Under the pieces are notes generated by a model. It ran no database searches, was not told the origin of the DNA, and saw nothing but the letters and a program-made list of their open reading frames with translations. A program made the position numbers and the translations under genes. 64,000 nucleotides of DNA from Puniceibacterium sediminis (GTDB lineage: Bacteria > Pseudomonadota > Alphaproteobacteria > Rhodobacterales > Rhodobacteraceae): positions 62,001 to 126,000 of the forward strand of contig NZ_FZNN01000009.1 of the NCBI RefSeq assembly GCF_900188035.1. The letters are read 5' to 3'. Positions 45,230-53,504 of this stretch are shown here, piece after piece (position 1 is the first letter of the stretch; each line of letters begins with the position of its first letter).

Positions 45230-46944
45230 GTGTCCTCCACTTTCTTTTCATTGTCCCGCGCTGCGTGACGTGCGGCAAGCCAGGCAAAGCACATCGCCTG
45301 ACCCAATTGCGCGCCCGCGCCGGGATATTCGCCGCCAAAGGCGGATTGCATGTCGTTGCCGCAGACATAAAGCCCGGGGATTGCTGCGTCGTTCCCGTCC
45401 AGCACCCGCGCGTCCGTGTCTGCAAGCAGACCCCGGCTGGTTCCCAACGGCGTCGGCTCCAGCCGCACGGCATACAGTGGGCCGTTCCCGATCACGCCCA
45501 GACAGGGGTTCGGGCCGTGCGCTGCATCACCGTTTGCCTGCTCGTAGAGCGTTTCGCCGCGATGGAAATCTTCGTCCTGACCGCGTTGTGCGAACCCGGT
45601 GAACCGAGTGATTGTGTCGGCCAGCGCCTCTTCGGCCATATCCAGCGCGCGGGCCAGCGCGCGGATGTCGGGTGCCTCGGTCAGGTATCCGTTTTTGATA
45701 TAGCGCCGCAGATACGGGATGCGCGGGCGGATCAGGCCCAGCCCGTAGCGGCGGATGAAGTCCCGATCGCAGATCATCCAGCAGGGCACAGAGGTCCCGG
45801 TCTGATTGGTGCGATACATGCCCCGGACGAATTCGTGGTAGGACACCGCCTCGTTAACAAAACGCTTGCCGGTGCGATCCACCACCAGCGACCCCGGCTT
45901 GGCCCGGTCAAGCAGGATGTGGGGCCAGACCGCCAGCGTTCCATCGGCGCGCCGCATGGTCGAACTGGGGAACCACAGCGCATTGTCCAACCCCGCAGGT
46001 CCCAGCACCGCCCCCGCCGCAAGGCCTAGTTCCAGCGTGCGCCCGACGGCTCCGGGCGCGGCGGGCGTGTGTTCGGCCACCGGCACCGGCAATTCCCGCG
46101 CCCGCCAACCGGCGCTGGCCGGGAACCCGCCACCGGCCAGAACCACGCCTCGTGATGCTGTTATGGTGTGATCCGCACCGTCGCGGCGGACATGGACCCC
46201 GGCGGCGCGTCCCTGCGCGACGTTTATCGCGGTCGTTTCGGTATCGGTTACGATGCGCACCCCAATATCAAGACAGGCGCGCAGCAACCGCGCGACCAGC
46301 GCATTGCCCATTACCAATCGCGTGCCGCGCCGGTGCCGCACCCGGTCCATTGCGTGACGGGCTACCAGACGTAGCCCCAGCAACGCGCCGGACAGCGAAC
46401 GGTCGGCGCGCAGCAGTTGCGCGGCCTCGGCGCGGGTGACCATCATGCCGCCCAGGATCATCAGTTCGGGCAGCGGCGTCCCAAGACGGTCGAACCAGGC
46501 CCAAAGGCGGCGACCGTCAAACGGCAGCGGTTCCAGCGGGCGCCATCCTGGCGCGGCGCCGGGTATGTCCTGCCGGTAATCCGGCGCGCCGGTCAGGGGG
46601 CGGAAGGCGATGCCAGCACGGTTTTCAAGATCGGCCTGCATCTGCGGAGCGCTGTCAAGAAAGCGGTCCCGCATGGCCTGTGGAGCCAGATCGCCGACCA
46701 GCGCATCAAGATAGCGCGCGGCCTCTGCGCGATCGTCCATGCGCCCGGCGTCGCGCATGTACCGGTTGTCGGGTACCCAGACGCTGCCGGACGACCGGGC
46801 CGAAGTGCCGCCAATGACAGGCCGATGTTCCAGAACGACGCAGCTCAGCCCGTCCAGCGCCGCCGTAAGGGCGGCCGTCAAACCGGCAACGCCGCTTCCG
46901 AGAACGACAAGATCAACCGTACAGGGAAACGCCCGGTCGGTCAC
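45202..46944 (-). CDS. FAD-dependent dehydrogenase (KstD/fumarate-reductase flavoprotein family)
   Basis: The protein has about 580 residues. The FAD-binding LVVLGSGVAGLTAALTAALDG opens the fold, followed by GGTSARSSGSVWVP. A C-terminal FAD loop GGEYPGAGAQLGQAM is typical of 3-ketosteroid-1-dehydrogenase-like enzymes and related flavoproteins. I place the start at the GTG at 46944 (GGAG nine bases upstream); the frame stays open to a TTG at 47076, but that lies too close to the operator at 47101-47115. The enzyme may desaturate a carbon-carbon bond next to a carbonyl. It heads the FAD-ThDP-cupin operon. Confidence 0.85.
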   Translation of the reverse strand: MTDRAFPCTVDLVVLGSGVAGLTAALTAALDGLSCVVLEHRPVIGGTSARSSGSVWVPDNRYMRDAGRMDDRAEAARYLDALVGDLAPQAMRDRFLDSAPQMQADLENRAGIAFRPLTGAPDYRQDIPGAAPGWRPLEPLPFDGRRLWAWFDRLGTPLPELMILGGMMVTRAEAAQLLRADRSLSGALLGLRLVARHAMDRVRHRRGTRLVMGNALVARLLRACLDIGVRIVTDTETTAINVAQGRAAGVHVRRDGADHTITASRGVVLAGGGFPASAGWRARELPVPVAEHTPAAPGAVGRTLELGLAAGAVLGPAGLDNALWFPSSTMRRADGTLAVWPHILLDRAKPGSLVVDRTGKRFVNEAVSYHEFVRGMYRTNQTGTSVPCWMICDRDFIRRYGLGLIRPRIPYLRRYIKNGYLTEAPDIRALARALDMAEEALADTITRFTGFAQRGQDEDFHRGETLYEQANGDAAHGPNPCLGVIGNGPLYAVRLEPTPLGTSRGLLADTDARVLDGNDAAIPGLYVCGNDMQSAFGGEYPGAGAQLGQAMCFAWLAARHAARDNEKKVEDTWPVPKAAT

Positions 46945-47100
46945 CGTAAAGGGCTCCGATGCCGGGGCAGGTGGCCGACATGGTCCGGGCGCATTGGGTT
47001 GGTGGGCATGGGCCTGTTCCTGCAAGTCTGAAAATCGTTCTGTCAGCGAGTGATAGGCGATAGTCGGGCACGGCAAGAAACACTAAATTCCGATGGCGCC

Positions 47101-47115
47101 ATAAGGCGATCTTAT
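47101..47115. promoter_or_regulatory. LysR-type operator, ATAAG-N5-CTTAT (second copy)
   Basis: ATAAG (47101-47105) and CTTAT (47111-47115) repeat the palindrome found at 42047-42061, with the same spacing and an unrelated 5-base centre. It lies upstream of the FAD-ThDP-cupin operon. A separate perfect 10-base palindrome (ATGGCGCCAT) lies at 47092-47101. Confidence 0.62.
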
Positions 47116-47502
47116 GTCATGCGGGAGATCGTTCCGGCCGTCGACCTGCATGTTGATATCAATGGGGTCCTGACCGAACGCGATGGCGAATGGGCTGCCC
47201 TCTCGGGGCATTGCTGCGCAACACACTGCCGGGCAATGGGCGGGCCAAAACGCAGCCTGTGGAGCAGGGCGCACATTGAAACCGACGAGGAAGCACTCGG
47301 GGTACGAGCAGGCACCGGGCCGCAGGCATTTCAGCATGTCGTCGTAGGGGGGCGGCGCCCGTTATGGGGTTTCGTCGCCTTTCTTCCGAAAAAAGCAATG
47401 AAAAGCAGGGCACATATGCGGCGGGAGTGGGAACCATGAAGACCATGCAAGGCGAAATTCGAAGGCGTTGAATGCATCATGGAACCCGTTCCGCGCATGT
47501 GT
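47116..47502. other. 387-base gap with no convincing gene
   Basis: Frames at 47050-47439 (+) and 47083-47337 (-) are open but have no ribosome site, and neither shows a motif. The gap separates the end of the cytochrome c operon from the promoter of the FAD operon. I see no clear terminator hairpin. Confidence 0.4.
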
Positions 47503-48078
47503 TCAGTCGGCGGGAGATATCTCAAGCTGCACAGAGGCATACCAATCGGCGGCGGCCCGGATTTCCGCGTCCGTCAGGTCAGCGGCAATGGCAGACATCA
47601 CTTCGTGCGTGCGTTTTCCGCCGCGAAAGGCCTTGAGTTGAACATCGATATAGATGTTCGTTTCGCCCGCAAGATTGGGCACGTCCTCGGCCAGTCCGAT
47701 GCCGTTTTCGCCATGACACGCGACACAGACCTCGGGTGCGCCTGCAGCATCGGCGGTCAGGGTCGCGGTGACGGAATGACTGGAAAACCAGGCCGCCAGA
47801 TCGGCGATCTGCTGATCGGTGAGGGACTTGGCGACAACGGTCATCATCTCGTGTGTGCGGCTGCCGTCGCGAAAGGCGGTCAGCTGGGACGCAATGTAGG
47901 GCGCAGGTTCTCCGCCGATATGCGGCGCGATGGGGATTTTGGCATAGCCGTCGATCCCGTGACAAGTGCGGCATTGCCCGGCGAGCTTGCGTCCTTCGGC
48001 CGGGTCTCCGGCGGTCTGGGCGGTGACGGCCCCGGCGAGAATAATCCCGCCGAGGCTGAAGAGTTTTGTGCGGATCAT
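47503..48078 (-). CDS. Diheme cytochrome c (c4-like)
   Basis: This 191-residue periplasmic protein has a Sec signal (MIRTKLFSLGGIILAGAVTAQT) and two haem attachment sites, CRTCH and CVACH, in two similar halves. Each half carries a possible axial methionine (EMM... and EVM...), as in cytochrome c4 type tandem domains. The start overlaps the stop of the PQQ-type dehydrogenase gene by four bases (ATGA), so the cytochrome is very likely the electron acceptor of that enzyme. Confidence 0.92.
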   Translation of the reverse strand: MIRTKLFSLGGIILAGAVTAQTAGDPAEGRKLAGQCRTCHGIDGYAKIPIAPHIGGEPAPYIASQLTAFRDGSRTHEMMTVVAKSLTDQQIADLAAWFSSHSVTATLTADAAGAPEVCVACHGENGIGLAEDVPNLAGETNIYIDVQLKAFRGGKRTHEVMSAIAADLTDAEIRAAADWYASVQLEISPAD

Positions 48079-49328
48079 TTGTCGTAGCTGATCCGGTAGA
48101 GCGCGCCGGTCAGATCGTCCGAGATGAGGATCGACCCGTCCCGCAGGTTGGCGACATCGACAGGGCGGCCAAGATATTCGCCGTTCTCGTCGATCCAGCC
48201 TTCGGCAAAGGGCACCGTCGTGGCATTGCCCTCAGCATCCACAGTGGTCACCATGACCCGTGCGCCGACCGGCGTGGTACGGTTCCAGGAACCATGCTGG
48301 GCTGAAAAGATCGCGCCCTGATACTTTTCCGGGAACGCCTTGCCGGTGTAGAACACCATGCCCAGATCGGCCGCATGGGCCACGGTCGCCGAGGCCGGCA
48401 TGGTCACTTCGACCGGTACTTCTTCGCTCTTATATTCGTTGGTGCGGGTGTCACCGCCACCAAACCACGGATGGCCAAAGTGCAGACCGACCGATCTCAT
48501 GTGGTTGATCTCGCCCGGGGGAATGTCGTCGCCCATGCCGTCGACCTGATTGTCGGTGAACCACAGATCACCTGTGGCCGGGTCAAAGTCCTGACCGACC
48601 GAATTGCGCACCCCGCGTGCAATGACTTCGCGGCCCGTGCCGTCGGTGTTCATGCGAATGATCCCGCCGATGCCTACCTCGTCATAAAGTGCCAGCTTGT
48701 CCGGCGGTGCCACATTATGCGGCTGACCAAGCGAGACATAGAGCTTGCCGTCCGGACCGATGTCGCAGACCCGCGCAGTGTGGTTGAAGCTTTCCTCGTC
48801 TGTCGGGATCAGCTCGCCCTGGGGGACCACCTGACCGACAGCGACGTCGGGGGATTCGTAAAAGAACTCAGCAGCCGGAAAGACCAGAACGCGGTTCTGT
48901 TCAGCGATATACAGAAATCCATCGGGGCTGAAGCAGACGCCGTTGGGTATGGTGAAGGTCAGCGAAGGCGCAAAATCCTTGACTTCGTCTGCGATGCGAT
49001 CCTTGTTGCGGTCGGTCACGGCCCAGACCTTGTCCTTGCGAGTGCCGACAAAGGTCACAACGCCCTGTGGGCCCACGGCGATGTGGCGGGCGTCGGGGAC
49101 GATGGCGTAAAGCTCGATCTTGAATCCATCGGGCATCTTGATCCGGTCAAGCGTCTTTTTGATACCGTCGGCATAGGCACCGGTCTGCTCGATAACAGTG
49201 AAATCCTTGACCCCGGTCGACTGCATGCTTTGCAGACGTTCGATGTTGGCTGGCAGATCCGCGCTTTGTGCCGTGACATAGCCGGTTGTCAGCGCAAGTG
49301 CGGCGATAGATGAAAGCAATCTCTTCAT
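48075..49328 (-). CDS. PQQ-dependent soluble sugar/sorbosone-type dehydrogenase
   Basis: This 417-residue beta-propeller protein of the glucose/sorbosone dehydrogenase family has a Sec signal (MKRLLSSIAALALTTGYVTAQ). Motifs include PNGVCFSPDGFLYIAEQNRV, IGPDGKLYVSLGQPHN and HGSWNRTTPVGARVM near the C-terminus, where the family places PQQ and calcium ligands. It would oxidise a sugar or alcohol in the periplasm and pass electrons to the cytochrome encoded behind it. The ATG at 49328 has a GGGAGGAG site; the frame open to 49430 has no signal peptide and is rejected. Confidence 0.9.
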   Translation of the reverse strand: MKRLLSSIAALALTTGYVTAQSADLPANIERLQSMQSTGVKDFTVIEQTGAYADGIKKTLDRIKMPDGFKIELYAIVPDARHIAVGPQGVVTFVGTRKDKVWAVTDRNKDRIADEVKDFAPSLTFTIPNGVCFSPDGFLYIAEQNRVLVFPAAEFFYESPDVAVGQVVPQGELIPTDEESFNHTARVCDIGPDGKLYVSLGQPHNVAPPDKLALYDEVGIGGIIRMNTDGTGREVIARGVRNSVGQDFDPATGDLWFTDNQVDGMGDDIPPGEINHMRSVGLHFGHPWFGGGDTRTNEYKSEEVPVEVTMPASATVAHAADLGMVFYTGKAFPEKYQGAIFSAQHGSWNRTTPVGARVMVTTVDAEGNATTVPFAEGWIDENGEYLGRPVDVANLRDGSILISDDLTGALYRISYDK

Positions 49329-49845
49329 GGTATTCTCCTCCCAGAGTCCAATTTGCAGAGGTCGCAGCGAATGGAACGACCTCTGTTTCATGATCGCGTG
49401 GATCCGCAGGTTTCCCCTGCTTTTTCCCAAGCGAGCTGATCGTCTGACCGATTACTTAAACGGTATTGGAAGTGTCGGTTTTTTCCCGTGCGAGTCAAAC
49501 AAACTTTTAAAACAAGCAGATCCGCGCATCGATCCGGGCGCTTCTTGATCCGCCACTCTCCTACCTGCAGCTCACTGTCAAAGTTGCACGGCTTGCGGCC
49601 TGCCGGGGTAGCCTGGCAAGGTGGTTAGCCCCCGCCCATGTGTAGTGCCGGTAGGTCCTCATGCGTTCAGTGGAAATACGCAGGCGCCCTGTTGCAATCT
49701 CAGTCAGATCGCTTCGTTGCCGCCCAGCCACTAGGTTGATTTAGGACAACGTCAAGCCGCGCAAAAAATCCTAAAGTCAGATCATGCCTGCCCAGTCGGA
49801 AGTTGAAAACAGGCCCCTTGGCTTAACAAACAGGAGGATTGGTTG
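49329..49845. other. 517-base intergenic region between divergent genes
   Basis: No gene is supported. It should hold promoters for the PQQ dehydrogenase (-) and the flavodoxin-like gene (+). A 7-base inverted repeat, TTTAGGA (49740-49746) and TCCTAAA (49769-49775), about 100 bases before the flavodoxin start may be an operator. The AGGAGG site of the flavodoxin gene lies at 49832-49837. Confidence 0.45.
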
Positions 49846-50376
49846 GTGAAAGTACTTGTCATTTTTGAGACCGTTGAAGGGCAAACACGAAAGATCGCGG
49901 AGTTCGTTGAGCAGCAAATCCGGGCCGCTGGCCATGAGGTTCAGATGTTCAACGCAGCAGACAGATTGGGACCTCTGTCGTTTGATGGCATCAGCAAGGT
50001 TGTGCTGGCGGCCCCTGTGCATGAACGACGCCATCCAGAGGGTTTCGAAGTCCTTGTTTCTGCCAGTCTTGCTGACTTGAAGGCCCGTCAGACGCTTCTC
50101 ATTTCGGTTAGCCTGAAGGCGGCGTTTCCCGAAGGCATGGAAGAAGCGCGGGACTACCTGACCGAACTGGAAATGCGGACAGGGTTTGAGCCCAACAACG
50201 AGGTGTTGGTTGCAGGTGCCGTTCGCGCCAGAAGCTACGGCTATTACGAGAGCCAGATCGTACAGAATGTCGCGCTGGACGGGCGAAAGGTCGAGTTGGT
50301 AGACGGCGTGCGGGAGTTCACCGATTGGGACGCGCTGGGCGATGAAATCGGCGCATTTTTGCAAGCTGCCCCTTAG
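49846..50376 (+). CDS. Flavodoxin-like protein (HemG-type)
   Basis: This 176-residue protein begins VKVLVIFETVEGQTRKIAEFV, the FMN phosphate loop of flavodoxins with an ETVEGQT sequence as in menaquinone-dependent protoporphyrinogen oxidase HemG. The second FMN loop appears as APVHERRHP. AGGAGG eight bases upstream supports the GTG at 49846; a TTG at 49843 is spaced too closely. HemG activity is possible, but many flavodoxin-fold proteins share this start. The protein has no membrane segment. Confidence 0.8.
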   Translation: MKVLVIFETVEGQTRKIAEFVEQQIRAAGHEVQMFNAADRLGPLSFDGISKVVLAAPVHERRHPEGFEVLVSASLADLKARQTLLISVSLKAAFPEGMEEARDYLTELEMRTGFEPNNEVLVAGAVRARSYGYYESQIVQNVALDGRKVELVDGVREFTDWDALGDEIGAFLQAAP

Positions 50377-50617
50377 CGTATCGTGTAGATGCGTGCAGTT
50401 CGCCATCGGCCCATTGCGTTAACCCGCGCCCGTTCTGTCATTGCGATCCTGCTTCCCGCAACCGGCCATCCTTGCCCGGCGCAGCATTTTGGTGTTCCCA
50501 AGGTCACAGGGCGGATGTTTCTGGCTTTTATCCATCTCGGCGCTGGCGGGGAGACTGTAAAGCTTCGTGGAAAAAGTCCCCATTTCGGCTTGGATGAAAC
50601 TCGGCTAAGGTTCTGCA

Positions 50618-52393
50618 ATGCAGGCTGAACTGACGCAAATTTTTGCCCTACTGGGTACTGTGTTCGCCCTGCTTGTCTGGGGCCGTATTCGTTACGATCT
50701 TGTCGCCTTCGGCGCTTTGATCATCGCGGCCACGCTTGGGCTGGTGCCGACCGAGGAAGTCTTTTCCGGCTTCGGCCATTCAGCCGTGGCCATCATTGCG
50801 CTGGTCCTGATCGTCAGCCGGGGGTTGTCTTCATCCGGTGCCGTCGAGCTTATTGCCTCCAGACTCATCGACCCGGATCGGCAAGTTGCGCTGCATATTG
50901 CCGTTGTGGCGGCTTTGGCCGCCGGTTTGTCAGCGATCATCAACAATGTCGCGGCCCTGGCGCTTTTGATGCCGCTTGATCTTGAGGCCGCCAAGAAGGC
51001 AAAGCGCGCGGCCGGTCAAACCCTGATGCCGCTTTCTTTTGCGACCATTCTCGGCGGAATGATCACGCTGATCGGGACGCCGCCCAACATCGTGATCTCG
51101 GAATATCGTCAGGGCGTCCTGGGCGAACCTTTTGGAATGTTCGATTTTGCGCCTGTCGGCTTTGCCGTTGCTGTCGCCGGGATTGCTTTTGTTTCGCTAT
51201 TTGGCTGGCGGCTTCTGCCATCCAGAACCTCGCTGCTGGACACGGAAAAAGAGGTCAGCAAGGGCCGCTACGTCGCCGAACTGCGTATCGGTGAACACAC
51301 CGTGGAAGAGGGTATGGTGGTCGAGGATCTTTACGTCAGAGCGAACGAAGTCGATGTCCATATTCTGGGCCTGATCCGCCGCGGCAAACGGATCCGCGGT
51401 CTGGCGCATCGGGAAGAACTGCGTGCAGGTGACTTTCTGGTCGTCGAAGGCGAACCCAAATCCATCGAAGCCTTCATGGGGCAGGCGGGGCTCGACTTCG
51501 TGGGGTCAGAAAAACACGAAGGCGGCGTGGTGGCGCCGGGCCTGACCCTGTCCGAGGCCATTGTGCCCGAAGGCGCACGGATAGAGGGGCGAACTTCCCG
51601 GAGCCTGAACCTTCTGCAGCGCCACTCGGTAACGCTCTTGGGGGTCGCGCGGGGCGGGAAAAGTTTCCAGAACCGCGTGCGCCTTCTGCCGATCCGTGCT
51701 GGCGATGTCCTGCTGCTTCTTGGAACGCCGGACCGTGTCGCGGCCGCCACAGAATGGCTTGGGGTGCTTTCGCTTGAAGGACGACAAACCGAAGTCGTGC
51801 AGCGTAGCAAAGCAGGCCTGTCCATAGGGGTGTTCATGCTTGCCGTTGCCTTGGCCGTGTTTGGGTTTGTTCCGCTGTCTGTCGCCCTCGGGGGGGCCGT
51901 GATCGCCTATGTCGTGCTGGGCCTTGTCAGTGCGCGCGAGGTCTATGCCTCGGTGGAATGGAAAGTCATTGTCCTTCTTTCCAGCCTGATCCCTCTGGCT
52001 GAGGCGTTTGAGCATTTTGGCGGGGCGGACCTGATCGCCAACCAGATTGTCCACCTGAGCCAAGGCTACCCTGCGTGGGTTTCCCTGGTCGCGCTGATGG
52101 TCGTGACGATGACGCTGTCGGATTTCCTGAACAATGTGGCAACGACGTTGATCGCGGCACCGATCTCAATGTCGATTGCATCCGCGACCGGAACCAATCC
52201 TGACACCTACCTTATGGCGGTTGCAGTGGCTGCTTCATGCGCCTTTCTTACCCCTATCGGACACAAGAACAACACTCTCATTCTGGGGCCCGGTGGATAC
52301 CGGTTTGGTGATTATTGGCGTATGGGTTTGCCACTGGAAGTCATCGTCGTCTGCGTTGCAGTTCCGACAATCCTCTTAGTGTGGCCGCTGTAA
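50618..52393 (+). CDS. SLC13-family permease with central TrkA-C domains
   Basis: This 591-residue inner-membrane carrier has the split layout of the DASS/SLC13 group: about six helices (residues 1-200), two cytoplasmic RCK_C/TrkA-C domains (about 215-390; EGMVVEDLYVRANEVDVH and the LRAGDFLVVEGEP repeat), then about five helices. The carrier motifs SAIINNVAAL and LIGTPPNIVISEYR in the first half and DFLNNVATTLIAAP in the second are intact. Substrates in this family are dicarboxylates, sulfate or thiosulfate. No binding protein or enzyme gene is attached. Confidence 0.92.
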   Translation: MQAELTQIFALLGTVFALLVWGRIRYDLVAFGALIIAATLGLVPTEEVFSGFGHSAVAIIALVLIVSRGLSSSGAVELIASRLIDPDRQVALHIAVVAALAAGLSAIINNVAALALLMPLDLEAAKKAKRAAGQTLMPLSFATILGGMITLIGTPPNIVISEYRQGVLGEPFGMFDFAPVGFAVAVAGIAFVSLFGWRLLPSRTSLLDTEKEVSKGRYVAELRIGEHTVEEGMVVEDLYVRANEVDVHILGLIRRGKRIRGLAHREELRAGDFLVVEGEPKSIEAFMGQAGLDFVGSEKHEGGVVAPGLTLSEAIVPEGARIEGRTSRSLNLLQRHSVTLLGVARGGKSFQNRVRLLPIRAGDVLLLLGTPDRVAAATEWLGVLSLEGRQTEVVQRSKAGLSIGVFMLAVALAVFGFVPLSVALGGAVIAYVVLGLVSAREVYASVEWKVIVLLSSLIPLAEAFEHFGGADLIANQIVHLSQGYPAWVSLVALMVVTMTLSDFLNNVATTLIAAPISMSIASATGTNPDTYLMAVAVAASCAFLTPIGHKNNTLILGPGGYRFGDYWRMGLPLEVIVVCVAVPTILLVWPL

Positions 52394-52576
52394 GTCGTTC
52401 CGAAAATAGGGCTGCTGGCACGCAATCGCGGTTTATCAGTAGATCCGACGCTGTGGTGCAGGCTTTGCATTCGCGGAATTTTTTCCGGCATCAATAAAGA
52501 ACGCGATGTTGACGACTGCCCCAATAGAATCAGCGCGCTTCTACAAAGCGTGGAATTCTTCGGGGACCGCAGGTTG

Positions 52577-53116
52577 TTAATCAATAACGCCCGCACCGCT
52601 GAACCCGCATTCCTCGGCCATTTTCAAGTAAGAGGCCGTAAATCCGTCCAAATATACGTACATGAATACATTTCCCTCGACGACAACATCGAACTGGCCA
52701 TTTAAACGCATGGCACGCAGGACCCATTGGCTAAGCGGATGGTCAAAGGCGATCTCTGCATTGGCAAATCCTTCTTCATCGAAAAATCCCGAAACGGCGC
52801 CGTCCATGGACTCCTCATTGTCAAAACGGATATAGGCGGCTTGCCCGTCTTGCAGCACGGTCCCGTGCCCACGGGGTGCATGCTCGCTGATCAATACGGT
52901 CGGAAAGTAATCCGGTGGCCCGGCGTCGCCGTTGCTCATGGAAACCTGCACGCTTGGCGACCCATCGCCGCCGGTCACTGCGCTGCAGGTGCGCCGCAGA
53001 TCCTCGCCGGTGTCCACCTCTTGCACGTCTACGCGCCAGGAGCCGTATTCCCAATACCCATCAGCCCAAGCCGGTCCTGCAATCAAGGCAAACAGGCTAC
53101 CAATAATTAGCTTCAA
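52577..53116 (-). CDS. Small secreted protein of unknown function
   Basis: This 179-residue protein starts at a TTG (53114-53116) with GGAGGA six bases upstream, which makes a perfect Sec signal peptide MKLIIGSLFALIAGPAWA. A longer frame to 53179 would put 21 residues before it. The mature part starts DGYWEYGSWRVDVQE and resembles small periplasmic proteins of the invasion-associated-locus-B type in its WRV and Gly/Asp-rich pattern, but I cannot assign a family. Two cysteines, one near residue 44 and one near the C-terminus, may form a disulfide. Confidence 0.6.
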   Translation of the reverse strand: MKLIIGSLFALIAGPAWADGYWEYGSWRVDVQEVDTGEDLRRTCSAVTGGDGSPSVQVSMSNGDAGPPDYFPTVLISEHAPRGHGTVLQDGQAAYIRFDNEESMDGAVSGFFDEEGFANAEIAFDHPLSQWVLRAMRLNGQFDVVVEGNVFMYVYLDGFTASYLKMAEECGFSGAGVID

Positions 53117-53504
53117 ACGAAGTCCTCCACATACAAGACATGTAGAGCCTGACAGTGACTCATTGACATAACCTTGCAAAGTATCGGGTTTTTCCGCGCC
53201 CTCGGTGGTTTTCCAATCTGCAGGCTTTGTGACTGATGCGGAGGAAGGTCATCGCCTGTTTTGGAGGTGGTTTTGTAGGGAATTTGATAGCGACCGGAGC
53301 TTTTAGGTCCGGCGTCAAGGTTCTGACCTGAAGTCACTCAAGGCCCACGCCAATCAGGGTGTGACCGTCCTCCTGCGGTGAGAAAAATCTACTTCAGGAG
53401 TGGTTGACAGTTTTACTTGGTTATGTGATCGCTCATCTCGGGTGCACGTGAAACAGTCTGTGAAACTGCCCGTCTGAACAGAATGTCATTTCAGGGATCG
53501 TATC
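53117..53504. other. 388-base leader region of the TonB receptor
   Basis: No gene found. A -35-like TTGACA (53404-53409) lies about 95 bases before the ATG, but no good -10 follows at 17 bases. GTGAAAC is repeated at 53448 and 53460, twelve bases apart. I could not identify a Fur, RirA or Irr box with confidence. Confidence 0.4.

Noticed and set aside
47083-47337. 84-codon Cys-rich minus-strand frame between two operons
   Set aside because: No Shine-Dalgarno sequence and no motif. It could only be accepted with conservation data.
53340-53504. Possible iron-regulator box before the TonB receptor
   Set aside because: I looked for Fur-, RirA- and Irr-type patterns (such as TGA-N9-TCA) and found only imperfect spacings.
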